The notes below the pieces were generated by a model. It worked only from the letters and a program-made list of their open reading frames with translations, ran no database searches and was not told where the DNA came from. Positions 56,501-63,805 of a DNA stretch of 64,000 bases are shown here, in pieces (position 1 is the first letter of the stretch; every line of letters begins with the position of its first letter). The translations under genes and the position numbers were made by a program. The stretch lies in contig CAZLNM010000004.1 in NCBI GenBank assembly GCA_964561025.1, positions 30,452-94,451 of the forward strand. The letters run 5' to 3'. Source of the stretch: JAAZNF01 sp964561025. GTDB taxonomy: Bacteria > Myxococcota > B64-G9.

Positions 56501-56990
56501 CGCCTTCCACTACGCCCGGCTGCTCAACGCCGCCGCCCAGTCGAAGAACCTTCCCATGGAGTTCGCCAACAACGCCCGCCGGCGCCTGGAGGAGCTCGCG
56601 GCGCAGACCGGCGCCGGCACCATCGACTACCAGCTCACCACGCACTGGAGCACCGACGGCATCGACATCGACCTGTGGGTGATCGAGCCGGAGGGCACCA
56701 AGTGCTACTACGGCAACCGGGAGACGCCGCTGGGCGGCAAGCTGTGGTGGGACATCACCGACGGGCTGGGGCCGGAGCTCTACCACATGCGCAAGGCGAA
56801 GAGCGGGCGCTACCTGGTGCTGGTGCACTACTACGGCAACAACTCGCCGCGGCTCGCGGTCCCCACCGCGCTGCTGCTGGTGGCCGACCGGCAGGTGTTC
56901 GGCCCGGAGGACCGCTATACCCGGCGCATGCAGATGCGCATGCTGCCCAAGCGCGACGCGGTGCTGGAGCTGCGCCGCGAGGAGCTGTAG
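53526..56990 (+). CDS. Large lipoprotein with VIT, VWA, TPR-like and DUF2135 domains
   Basis: 1154 residues; ATG 53526 follows AGGAGG. Lipobox LAGPGC near residue 22. A low-complexity Ala/Glu/Pro region (about 100-200) leads to a VIT domain (about 205-400; VVDVVFENRTDRRIEGTFYF), then a VWA domain with MIDAS D-S-S-L-S in LFVIDSSLSAEDG (about 490-640). Two helical TPR-like segments follow (about 870-1000). The C-terminus is DUF2135/YfaP-like: LTTHWSTDGIDIDLWVIEPEG and GRYLVLVHYYGNNSPRL. Inter-alpha-trypsin-like plus DUF2135 proteins may be secreted adhesins or envelope scaffolds. A hybrid kinase is encoded upstream. Confidence 0.87.
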   Translation: MTTNARWQIVSLALALALAGPGCPRPDGATGGQVSGPPAWDDRARDMFESKGLLVPATEMTARVENAEALDLARIREAIAEAKEVSPEEMTRLESAQREGAPAPSEVALAGAAPEERPRPAMAPPAAPEPMREAREQEAPVDRVRAAKSAEADEAPASKAEAPASPGGGAEEKQKKKPEEGGEAGRTVLKQIAGAPREPKILVRDEEGKLQPLSLREMRLIAFLQGPRARTVVDVVFENRTDRRIEGTFYFPLPADASPVGFAMFSGAPSLDAERAFPGGRALPPLSQDSGAFDNLEALSPARAGAGPDWQLRQTARVVAQKRAREVYEEVVRRSVDPALLEWSGGNTFQARVFPIEARSLKRLVLVYEQTLPFDGEFLRYTFPLPEKKQPRPITARVHHDDSLGTVRAVAMGKDAPLSVPRGTALGPWTAFDLVQEDEGGALSVAVAPKDAAVQAIAGADPGGLPGRAFFARLLPKIPEGKLGKTGRALFVIDSSLSAEDGKAYELQSRTLEALLERDDSIAQYAVVLFDVRPRWLHAPRYRDNTPQNRAETLRELRKVYLEGATNFEALLSDLDANLSWIRAGEGTAPTAFLLSDGQITWGQTEVQAMARRHPAAAALRWVCYRFGESAVNQALFDELSRGSAGRTVTVLSESEIPAAAAAHRRPAAVIEGVEVLGGKAADLTLAGAPKLVFPGQELRLAGRLLEGRGTRVVVRASLGGQALRFEAAIPDDSDHRLAARAFGEAHVSRLLSLDDERLDRMIVALSQHYLLANARASLLILEDERAFEAFGIKEEQVDLANLERLRAQEEDQRLEKLQGLDLDQASDLARAVVRGLSAASDKIAAPLRPQPLLDRPLAGGEERLQAELRYRELRKTERMDVMIYDAVARVRALAGDTMGAVRALSCTVELRPQDTEALRLVGYGLLALGQYQPAAELFERARLLRPFEGQVYLEEALALDGCGRLGDAARRYEIVLSRAWPRHDGEVKTVAAFHYARLLNAAAQSKNLPMEFANNARRRLEELAAQTGAGTIDYQLTTHWSTDGIDIDLWVIEPEGTKCYYGNRETPLGGKLWWDITDGLGPELYHMRKAKSGRYLVLVHYYGNNSPRLAVPTALLLVADRQVFGPEDRYTRRMQMRMLPKRDAVLELRREEL

Positions 56991-56996
56991 ACGAAC

Positions 56997-57389
56997 ATGC
57001 GAACGGTCAAGACCCGCGGGCCCTCGTTCCCCGAGCTGCCGCCGGACGGCTGGACCGCGCCGCCGCGCAAGGAGACCTGGCAGGTGATCTGCGGCGACAC
57101 CGGCCACTGGCGGGTGGGCCTGTACGCGCCAAAGAACTCGCGCGCCGAGCAGTGCCGCGAGCTCGAACGGCACGACTGCCCGGAGCTGTTCTTCCTGCTC
57201 TCGGGGCGGCTGGTGCTGCTGCTCGAGGACGCCTCGGGCGCGGTGCGCGAGGTCGAGCTGGAAGCGGGCCGGGGGCTCCTGGTCACCTCGCCGCACAACG
57301 GCTACTGCCCCGATGGGCCGCACACCGGGCTGGCCCTGGTGGTGGAGCGCGACGAGTTCGACACGGTGTACCATGAGCGAAAGAAATAG
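56997..57389 (+). CDS. Small cupin-like protein
   Basis: 130 residues. A single beta-barrel domain with CRELERHDCPELFFLLSGRLVLLLED and HTGLALVVERDEFDTVYH suggests a cupin; the metal ligands HxH..E..H are only partly visible (H58, E62, H113 by approximate count). Codon use is normal. It starts 6 bases after the VIT/VWA stop and overlaps the galactokinase start by 17 bases, so it is probably co-translated with galK. A sugar isomerase or sensor role is conceivable from context only. Confidence 0.7.
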   Translation: MRTVKTRGPSFPELPPDGWTAPPRKETWQVICGDTGHWRVGLYAPKNSRAEQCRELERHDCPELFFLLSGRLVLLLEDASGAVREVELEAGRGLLVTSPHNGYCPDGPHTGLALVVERDEFDTVYHERKK

Positions 57390-58557
57390 CGCCGCGCCGG
57401 ACATCACGGATATGGTTGCGGAGTTCCGGCGGCGCTTCGGCCGCGCCCCCGAGTGGGCGGCCAGCGCCGGGGGCCGGGTGAACCTCATCGGCGAGCACAC
57501 CGATTATCACCAGGGGTTGGTGTTCCCGGCGGCCATCGATCTGCGCACCGTGGCGTTGGGGGCGCGCCGCGACGACGGGCGGCTGCGCGTCTTTACGGCC
57601 AACACCGATCACATGGTCGAGGCGCGGCTTCCTGAGCTGGCGGCGCCGGAGCGGGCCACCTTCGAGAGCTACCTCCTCGGGCCGTTCTACGCCCTGCATC
57701 AGGCGAGGCTCGCGCCGCCGGGAGCGGACGTGTGGCTGCGCGGCCAGGTCCCCCTCGGCGGCGGGCTCTCCTCCTCGGCCTCGCTGCAGGTGGCGCTCTC
57801 GGGCCTGGGCGCGGCGCTGGCGGGGCACTCCATCGAGCCCCAGGAGATCGCGACGATCGCGCACACGGCCGAGCGCGAGTTCTGCCGCGTCCCGTGCGGG
57901 ATCATGGACCAGCTCGCCGCCGCCTGCGGCCGCCAGGGCCACGCCTTGCTCATCGACTGCCGGAGCCGGAGCCTCGACGCCGTGCCGGTGCCGGACACGC
58001 TGGCGCTCTTCGTGTTCGACTCCGGGGTGAAGCACGCCGTGGGCGCGGGCGAGTACGCGCGCAGGCAGCAGGAGTGCGCCCGGGGTCTCGCGGCGGCGCG
58101 GGAGTTGTTCCCAAAGCTCTCCGCGGCGCGCGATCTGGATGACGGCATGCTGTCGGCCGCCCGGACGCGCATGGAGCCGGTCAGCTTTCGTCGTCTCCGG
58201 CACGTGGTGGCCGAGAACGCCCGGGTCTTGGACGCGGCGCGCGCCCTGCGGGCCGGGGACGGCGAGACCCTCGGCCGGTTGCTCTTCGCCTCTCACGAGA
58301 GCCTGCGCGACGACTACCAGGTGTCCTGCCCGGAGCTGGATGCCCTGGTCGCGGCCGCCGCCGAGACGTCCGGGGTGCTGGGCGCCCGGCTCACGGGAGC
58401 GGGTTTCGGCGGAAATGCGCTGGTGCTTGCGCGCGCGGAGGCGGCGGCGCAGGTTGCAAAGAGCGTGCGCGAGGGTTTTGCACGAGCCACCGGCCGGGTC
58501 ACCGAGGGGAGGCGGGTGAAGCCGGCGGCGGGCCTCGTTCTGTGGCGCACCGTTTGA
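57373..58557 (+). CDS. galK: Galactokinase (GHMP kinase)
   Basis: 394 residues. GHMP signatures: GGRVNLIGEHTDYHQG (N-terminal galactokinase signature, residues about 35-50), LGGGLSSSASLQVALSG (ATP loop) and GARLTGAGFGGNALVL. CGIMDQLAAACG carries the catalytic Asp. It phosphorylates galactose to galactose-1-phosphate. Start overlaps the cupin stop. No galT or galE is in the window; the next gene encodes a UDPGP-family nucleotidyltransferase, a possible alternative to GalT. Confidence 0.95.
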   Translation: MSERNSAAPDITDMVAEFRRRFGRAPEWAASAGGRVNLIGEHTDYHQGLVFPAAIDLRTVALGARRDDGRLRVFTANTDHMVEARLPELAAPERATFESYLLGPFYALHQARLAPPGADVWLRGQVPLGGGLSSSASLQVALSGLGAALAGHSIEPQEIATIAHTAEREFCRVPCGIMDQLAAACGRQGHALLIDCRSRSLDAVPVPDTLALFVFDSGVKHAVGAGEYARRQQECARGLAAARELFPKLSAARDLDDGMLSAARTRMEPVSFRRLRHVVAENARVLDAARALRAGDGETLGRLLFASHESLRDDYQVSCPELDALVAAAAETSGVLGARLTGAGFGGNALVLARAEAAAQVAKSVREGFARATGRVTEGRRVKPAAGLVLWRTV

Positions 58558-58653
58558 GCGCGAGCGGCCGGGTAATTATGACGATGGGCATGTCCGGTGG
58601 CCTGTTCTATCCTTGGGTGGCTGGCCGCGAAGCCGCGCCAGGAGGATGCGGAC

Positions 58654-60426
58654 GTGAAGAATGGCATCTCCCTGCCTGAAAATGTGAGCGCCTTCCTCGC
58701 CGCGAGCCCAGCGGAAAAGAACTCGTGGGAGAAACTGTGCGCCCTCGGCAGTGGAGGAACGGCCGAGAAGTACCTGGCCGGGCTTTCGCGGCAGGGGTTG
58801 GAGGCGTTCTTTTCGGAGCTCGAGCAGGTGGATTTTGCCTGGCTCGAATCGCACCGGCGCGCCTTGCTCGGCAGGGAAGATCCGCAAGAGGAGTCGGAGT
58901 TCGCGCCGATCGAGGCGCCCCACGAGGAAGCTTCCGGCGAGGAGTTGGCCCGGCTCGGGCAGGCGGCCGTCGCGGCGGGGGAGGTGGCGGTGGCGGTGTT
59001 CGCGGGAGGCGCCGCCAGCCGGTTCTTTGGCGCTGACGCCGGGGCGATCGACGGCTCGGCGGGGATCGTGAAGGGCCTTTGCCCTGCGACGCCGGTGGCC
59101 GGGTTCTCCTTCCTGGAACGCTTCGCCTTCGAGTTGTTGGAGGAAGGGATGCGCGCGGGGAGGCTCCCGGTGTGGATCCTGATGACCTCTCCCGTGACCG
59201 ATGAGGCGATCCGGGCCTGGCTGCGTCGAGCGGCGCTCCGCGGCTTTGCCAAAGAGCGCGTCATGGTCCTTTGCCAGGGCGCCAACCCACGCCTCGACAT
59301 GGACGGCGATCTCGTCGCCAGCCCGGACGGTCGGCTGCTGTGGACCGGAAACGGCCACGGCGGCATCTTTGCCGAGTTGTTGCGCCGGGAGGATGGCGGC
59401 GCCCGGCCCGTCGACCGATTGCGCTCGCTCGGCGTGCGTCACCTTTTGCTTCACAACGTCGACAACCTGTGCGCCCGTCCGCTGTGGCCGGCCAGGTTGG
59501 GCTTTCATGTCCGCGCCGGTCATGACATGACCTTGAGCGCGGTCGCACGGGACGACCCCAAGGAAAAACTCGGGATTTTTGCCCGACGGGCCCGGGATGG
59601 GGTCATCGAGGTACTGGAATATTCCGTGTGCCCGCAGGCCATCGCATGTAGAGAGGCGCATGGTGGCTCGCTCGCCTTCCGGCTCGGCCACATCAACACC
59701 AACATCGTCCGGCTGGATGCGGTGCGGGCCGACATCCCGCCCACCCTGTACCGGAACAAGCGGGTGTCCGCGGGGGGCCGGTCGTTCGAGACCAGCACCT
59801 TCGAGATGCTCAACCAGGGCCTCGCCTCGCTGCTCGAGCCCGAGCGGGTGGGGGTTTTCGAGGTGGGCCGGGAGTTCTTCCGGCCGACGAAGTCTATCAA
59901 AGGAGAGGATTCCCTGGAGGAGACCCGGGCACACCTTTGCCGGGTGGATGCTCGGCGGCTTTCTGCGCTTTTCGCTCGAGTGGATGCGAGCGCGCTGGTC
60001 GAATTGGATCCGGCGCTCGGGTTGGAAGGATCAGCGCGGACGAATGATGCCCAGGCCCTGCGTGGAGCAGGTCGAAATTGGCGCCTTGACGCTTGGGCGC
60101 GGGTGTTCCTCGGCGTGCGGCATGGTCCGGTGAGCGAGGCGCCGCCGTACGGTGAAAACCTTGTGGTGGGTAAGGGTGCCACATTCTGGGTGGAAGCCGA
60201 GGCGCCCTACGGGAGGGTCCGGTGCTCGCAAGATGGCCGGGTGGTTGAGGATCCCGCGACCGCTGGAAAAATCCTTTTGGGACGGGGTGCTTACGTTTCG
60301 CCAGGCTCCTTCGTCCGGATCCGAATCCAAGGCGATGGCAAGGCGCTGGTCCCGGATGGCGCTCGCCTGTCTGGAAACATTGATCTCGTCGTACCGGCGG
60401 GCGAGACGGTCACCCTGGGCGGGTGA
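58654..60426 (+). CDS. UDPGP-family UTP--hexose-1-phosphate uridylyltransferase
   Basis: 590 residues from GTG 58654 (AGGAGGATGCGGAC upstream). The nucleotide loop reads VFAGGAASRFFG near 115-126, where UDPGP enzymes usually have LxGGxGTRLG; the Gly-Gly is kept but the loop is divergent. KGLCPATPVAGFSFLER, NPRLDMDGDLVASPDGR, HNVDNLCARP and GHINTNIVRLD fit the family. Likely forms UDP-sugar from sugar-1-phosphate and UTP. With galactokinase upstream (96 bases), it may convert galactose-1-phosphate directly. Specificity (Glc, Gal or GlcNAc) is not decidable here. Confidence 0.84.
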   Translation: MKNGISLPENVSAFLAASPAEKNSWEKLCALGSGGTAEKYLAGLSRQGLEAFFSELEQVDFAWLESHRRALLGREDPQEESEFAPIEAPHEEASGEELARLGQAAVAAGEVAVAVFAGGAASRFFGADAGAIDGSAGIVKGLCPATPVAGFSFLERFAFELLEEGMRAGRLPVWILMTSPVTDEAIRAWLRRAALRGFAKERVMVLCQGANPRLDMDGDLVASPDGRLLWTGNGHGGIFAELLRREDGGARPVDRLRSLGVRHLLLHNVDNLCARPLWPARLGFHVRAGHDMTLSAVARDDPKEKLGIFARRARDGVIEVLEYSVCPQAIACREAHGGSLAFRLGHINTNIVRLDAVRADIPPTLYRNKRVSAGGRSFETSTFEMLNQGLASLLEPERVGVFEVGREFFRPTKSIKGEDSLEETRAHLCRVDARRLSALFARVDASALVELDPALGLEGSARTNDAQALRGAGRNWRLDAWARVFLGVRHGPVSEAPPYGENLVVGKGATFWVEAEAPYGRVRCSQDGRVVEDPATAGKILLGRGAYVSPGSFVRIRIQGDGKALVPDGARLSGNIDLVVPAGETVTLGG

Positions 60427-60442
60427 GAGCGCTCCAGAGCAT

Positions 60443-60471
60443 TTGTCGTTGATTTGCATTTTTGGTATCCT
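60443..60471 (+). promoter_or_regulatory. Promoter of the AgmX-type gene
   Basis: TTGTCG (60443-60448), 17-base spacer, TATCCT (60466-60471), about 46 bases before the ATG at 60518. The spacer is T-rich, unlike surroundings. Confidence 0.55.
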
Positions 60472-60517
60472 CGGATCGTCGAAGGCTTTTGGCGAAGTTC
60501 TGACCTGGAGGTTTCCC

Positions 60518-61081
60518 ATGAAAAGAGCCGCTCTTCTTGTCGCGACCGTGGCGCTGTTCGGGCTTGCGCTCTCGGCGCTGGCCGGTCAACCCGGTTCCAA
60601 GAAGGACTTCTCCGCCCGCTTCCAGGCGCTGGTGGCCAAGACCCCCGGCGGGGCCTTCAAGGTGACGGCCCGGCCGGGCGAGGACATCCCCGAGGCCACG
60701 CTGAACTTGAGCTTCGGCCCGGGCGCCACGGTATCGGTGTCGCGCGGCGGCCCTCCCAAGAACATGCTGGATGACAGCGACATCTCGGCGGTGGTCAACA
60801 AGAACCTGCGCGCGGTGAAGTTCTGCTACTGCCAGGCCCTCAAGGCCGACCCCGAGTTCGAGGGCGAGGCCATCGTGGGGGTGCAGGTCAAGACCACCGG
60901 CAAGGTGCAGAAGGTCGAGATCCAGCCCGAGGACATCGCCGAGCACGCCTTCGGCAAGTGCCTGGCGCCGCGGGTGGCCAAGTGGAGCTTCCCTCCCTTC
61001 TCCGGTCAGAAGGAAGACGGCCTGGCGCTCAAGTCCATCGGTTACGAGTTCCCGCTGGAGTTCTCGCGGGCGGGGGAGTGA
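60518..61081 (+). CDS. Exported protein with AgmX/PglI-type C-terminal domain
   Basis: 187 residues. Signal peptide ends SALA-GQPGS (about 22). The C-terminal 100 residues (DISAVVNKNLRAVKFCYCQALKADPEFEGEA and following, ending KWSFPPFSGQ) match the AgmX/PglI domain, a TonB-like fold found in Myxococcota gliding and energy-transfer proteins. The cysteines in FCYCQAL and FGKCLAP are family features. This copy lacks a membrane anchor and is free or outer-membrane bound. It overlaps the convergent RNase Z-like gene by 40 bases. Confidence 0.85.
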   Translation: MKRAALLVATVALFGLALSALAGQPGSKKDFSARFQALVAKTPGGAFKVTARPGEDIPEATLNLSFGPGATVSVSRGGPPKNMLDDSDISAVVNKNLRAVKFCYCQALKADPEFEGEAIVGVQVKTTGKVQKVEIQPEDIAEHAFGKCLAPRVAKWSFPPFSGQKEDGLALKSIGYEFPLEFSRAGE

Positions 61082-62100
61082 GCCTCCTCGCTCCGCGGCC
61101 CTTCCCGCTCGTCGTCCTCATCCGCTGACGCCGCACGGCCGTGCTCCCGGGCGGCCTCCTCCTCCAACTGGGAAAACCGGCCCTCGTACTTGGGGGAGAA
61201 GTGGAACACCACCAGCCGGCGGGCGCCCGCCTGCCGCGCCGCCCGGCCCGCCTGGGCGGCGGTGAGGTGGTAGGTCTCGTTGGCCCGCTCGCGGTCTTCT
61301 TCCAGGAAGGCGCCCTCGCAGAACAACCAGTCGGCGCCGCGCGCCAGCTCGGCGATGGCCGCCAGGTTGGCCTCGTTTCCCAGGGCGTCGGCCGCGTAGG
61401 CGATGGTGCGGCCGCGGGTGGTGTGCAGCAGCCGCCGCGCCAGGTCCGCCACCTCGAACTGCCGCCCGTCGATGAGCAAGGGCGTCGGGTCGCTGGTGCG
61501 CACGCGGCGCTTCAGCTCGTTGAGCCACGCGCCCGGCGTCAGGGACAGCTCGGATATCTTCACCGGATCCACGTTGAGAAAATCGCGTTCGCTCACTGCG
61601 AAGGCGAGCGACGGGATGCGGTGGTCCAGCGGCGCGGTGCGCACCCGGATGTGGTCGTCTCGCCACAAGAACTCCCCGTTGGGCAGGTCGCGCGAGGCGC
61701 CCGCGGCGAAGCGCCGCCGGCACAGGAACTCGGTCACCCGGACGCCGGTGGGGCTCCACTCGTGGACCTCGTACACCAGGCGCTGGTGGCGCACCAGGTT
61801 CCAGGTGTAGCCGGAGAGCTTGCCGCGCACGCAGGCGGTGATGCCGGGCGGGCCGAACACCCGCACGCGCTTGCCGCGCCCGAGGTGGAGGCGCAACAAG
61901 TGGTCGAAGCCGATGAAGTGATCGATGTGGGCGTGCGACACGAACACGTCGCTGATGCGCAGGATCTCCGAGGGTGAGAGCGGCGTGAGGTTGCCGCAGT
62001 CGAAGAGCAGGGCGCGCTTTTCGCGCAACAGATCCACGAACAGCGCCGGATCCCCGGTCTGCCCGTTTACCAGCCGCGGCAAGAAGGAGGTCTTGGCCAT
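61042..62100 (-). CDS. Ribonuclease Z-like metallo-beta-lactamase hydrolase
   Basis: 352 residues. SHAHIDHFIGFD is the zinc-binding HxHxDH motif (about 54-60), followed by APLDHRIPSLAF and FHFSPKYEGR with the later histidines. N-terminal FVDLLREKRALLFDCG is typical of RNase Z/ElaC relatives. tRNA 3'-end processing is likely, but the exosite arm is not clearly seen, so a generic MBL-fold nuclease is possible. The last 30 residues are acidic and overlap the AgmX-type gene. Histidine kinase gene 15 bases upstream end to end. Confidence 0.83.
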   Translation of the reverse strand: MAKTSFLPRLVNGQTGDPALFVDLLREKRALLFDCGNLTPLSPSEILRISDVFVSHAHIDHFIGFDHLLRLHLGRGKRVRVFGPPGITACVRGKLSGYTWNLVRHQRLVYEVHEWSPTGVRVTEFLCRRRFAAGASRDLPNGEFLWRDDHIRVRTAPLDHRIPSLAFAVSERDFLNVDPVKISELSLTPGAWLNELKRRVRTSDPTPLLIDGRQFEVADLARRLLHTTRGRTIAYAADALGNEANLAAIAELARGADWLFCEGAFLEEDRERANETYHLTAAQAGRAARQAGARRLVVFHFSPKYEGRFSQLEEEAAREHGRAASADEDDEREGPRSEEAHSPARENSSGNS

Positions 62101-62115
62101 GGAGATGGCGGTGGG

Positions 62116-62883
62116 CTAGTCGCCTTCCGCCGCGGGCAACAGCACCTCGAACGCCGTCCGGATCCCGGGGGCCAGCTGCCCCGCCTCGTCGTCTGCGAGC
62201 AGGCGGATCTCGCCGCCGTGCTGGCGCAGGATGTCGCGGCAGATGGACAGCCCCAGCCCGGTCCCCTTGTCCTTCTTGGTGGTGAAGAACGAGTCGAAGA
62301 TGCGCTCGCGCACCTCGGCGGAAATGCCCGCGCCGCTGTCGCCCACGCGGATCCGCACCTGCTCCCCCAGCGCCTCCAGGCGCACCACCACCAGGCCGCC
62401 CGCGCCCTCCATGGCGTCGATGGCGTTGCTCAGCAGGTTGCTCATCACCTGCTGCAGGTGGCCGCGGGTGACCCGGACCGGTGGCAGGCGCGAGGCGCCC
62501 TCGATCTGGAGCCGGATCTTCAACTTGCGGGCCCGCTCGCTGAAGATCTCGGCCGCCGCCCGCACCGGCAACGCCGGATCCACCCGGGCCTGCTCGTGGT
62601 TCTCCACGGTCGAGTACTGGCGCAGGGTGTCCAGGATGGTCTCCATGTGGGTGGCCTGCTGCTCGATCATGCGCGCCTTGGGCTCGATGAAGGTGTCGTC
62701 CGGGAACTTGCGCCGGATGATCTGGGCGAAGGCCTTGATGCCGAGCAAAGGTTGGCTCAGCTCGTGCACCACCACCGCCACCAGCTTGCCCATCTCCGCC
62801 AGCTTGGCCATGTGGAACATCTGCTCCCGGACATGGCGCAGCTCCTCTTGCAGGCGGGCGAGGCTGGAGGATTCGTCGCTCAT
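62116..62883 (-). CDS. Short cytoplasmic histidine kinase coupled to the FecR-like gene
   Basis: 255 residues: a short coiled-coil, HisKA with H40 in VVVHELSQPLLG, and HATPase with SNLLSNAIDAME, DSGAGISAEV and GTGLGLSICRDI. No sensor or membrane domain of its own. Start overlaps the upstream FecR-like stop by 3 bases (ATGA), so input may come through the FecR-like protein, which is inferred. No response regulator is adjacent on this side. Confidence 0.93.
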   Translation of the reverse strand: MSDESSSLARLQEELRHVREQMFHMAKLAEMGKLVAVVVHELSQPLLGIKAFAQIIRRKFPDDTFIEPKARMIEQQATHMETILDTLRQYSTVENHEQARVDPALPVRAAAEIFSERARKLKIRLQIEGASRLPPVRVTRGHLQQVMSNLLSNAIDAMEGAGGLVVVRLEALGEQVRIRVGDSGAGISAEVRERIFDSFFTTKKDKGTGLGLSICRDILRQHGGEIRLLADDEAGQLAPGIRTAFEVLLPAAEGD

Positions 62884-63773
62884 TTCCACAACCCCTCGGC
62901 GTCCACCCGCAGGCCCGGAGGCCGGGTGTCCACCTGGATCTCGGGTGATTCGGCGGAGGTGGTGTTCCCCGAGGGATCGGTGGCGCTGATCACCACCCGG
63001 TTGCTGCCCTCCTCCAGCGCCACGTCCAGCGAGAAGGCGCCCTGGGGATCCGCCCGCACCAGCACGCCGTTCACCAGCAGCGTGGCGCCCGGCGAGGTCT
63101 TGCCGCTCACCGTGGTCACCTTGCGGTCCATCTTGACCGGGGGCCACTTGACCTGCAGGGCCAGCGAGCTGGGGATGGGCATGAGCTTGCCCGGGGGTTG
63201 GGAGGGGGCCACCACCGAGCGCTTGCCCTTGGGGACGGTGGTGGACTGGCCGGCGGCCGACAGCTCGACCTCCCCGGAGCGGCTGTCCACCACCACCGTG
63301 CCGCGGCCATCGGTGGCCAGCGAGAACTCGCCCTCCCGGGTCCGGGCCACCGCGTCGCTGCCGCGCGAGCGGAACTCGAAGCGGCGCTCTCCCGCCGGGG
63401 CGATGGCGGCGGTCACCTGTCCCAGCCCGAGCTCGAACGAGGCGCGCTCGACCTGATCGCGGCCCACCACGAAACTGCTGCCGGCGGACACCACCACCGA
63501 GGATTGGCCGCGGAGCTGGAGCACCGCCTCCGAGAACAACCCGGTGCGCACCTCGTCGTTCTCCGAGAGCACGTCCCCCGGCCGCACCGGCGACCAGGTT
63601 TCCTGGCCGCCGCGGCGCACCTCGACCTGGCCCGCCACCGAGCCCAGCCGCGCCGCCGGGCTCGGGGCCGAGCGCACCTCGGCGGGGGGCGGCGAGACCA
63701 TGTTGAAGGCCACCAGCCCGGCCAGCAGCAGGCCGTTTGCGCCGAGCAGGAGGGCGGGGAGGCGCGCGGTCAT
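62880..63773 (-). CDS. FecR-domain protein with Ig-like repeat
   Basis: 297 residues. One N-terminal membrane helix (PALLLGANGLLLAGLVAFNM, about 6-25). A FecR-type domain (about 42-190; GSVAGQVEVRRGG, PVRPGDVLSENDEVRTG, VVSAGSSFVVG) is followed by an Ig-like segment (about 215-285; TTVSGKTSPGATLLVNG and NRVVISATDPSGNTTSAES). FecR domains usually transmit signals to sigma factors; here the partner appears to be a histidine kinase, translationally coupled downstream. Periplasmic sensor or structural role. Confidence 0.85.
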   Translation of the reverse strand: MTARLPALLLGANGLLLAGLVAFNMVSPPPAEVRSAPSPAARLGSVAGQVEVRRGGQETWSPVRPGDVLSENDEVRTGLFSEAVLQLRGQSSVVVSAGSSFVVGRDQVERASFELGLGQVTAAIAPAGERRFEFRSRGSDAVARTREGEFSLATDGRGTVVVDSRSGEVELSAAGQSTTVPKGKRSVVAPSQPPGKLMPIPSSLALQVKWPPVKMDRKVTTVSGKTSPGATLLVNGVLVRADPQGAFSLDVALEEGSNRVVISATDPSGNTTSAESPEIQVDTRPPGLRVDAEGLWK

Positions 63774-63805
63774 GATGGGAGCGAATGATACCTTAGGGCC
63801 GGGCT

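Noticed and set aside
53460..57500. Very long open frame (1346 codons) on the minus strand opposite the VIT/VWA and cupin genes
   Set aside because: A shadow of GC-rich codons: the plus strand has domains, lipobox and ribosome site, the minus product is low-complexity with no motif.
58597..58653. Earlier GTG start for the UDPGP-family gene
   Set aside because: The GTG at 58654 has a strong AGGAGG site and gives a natural N-terminus; the earlier one has none.
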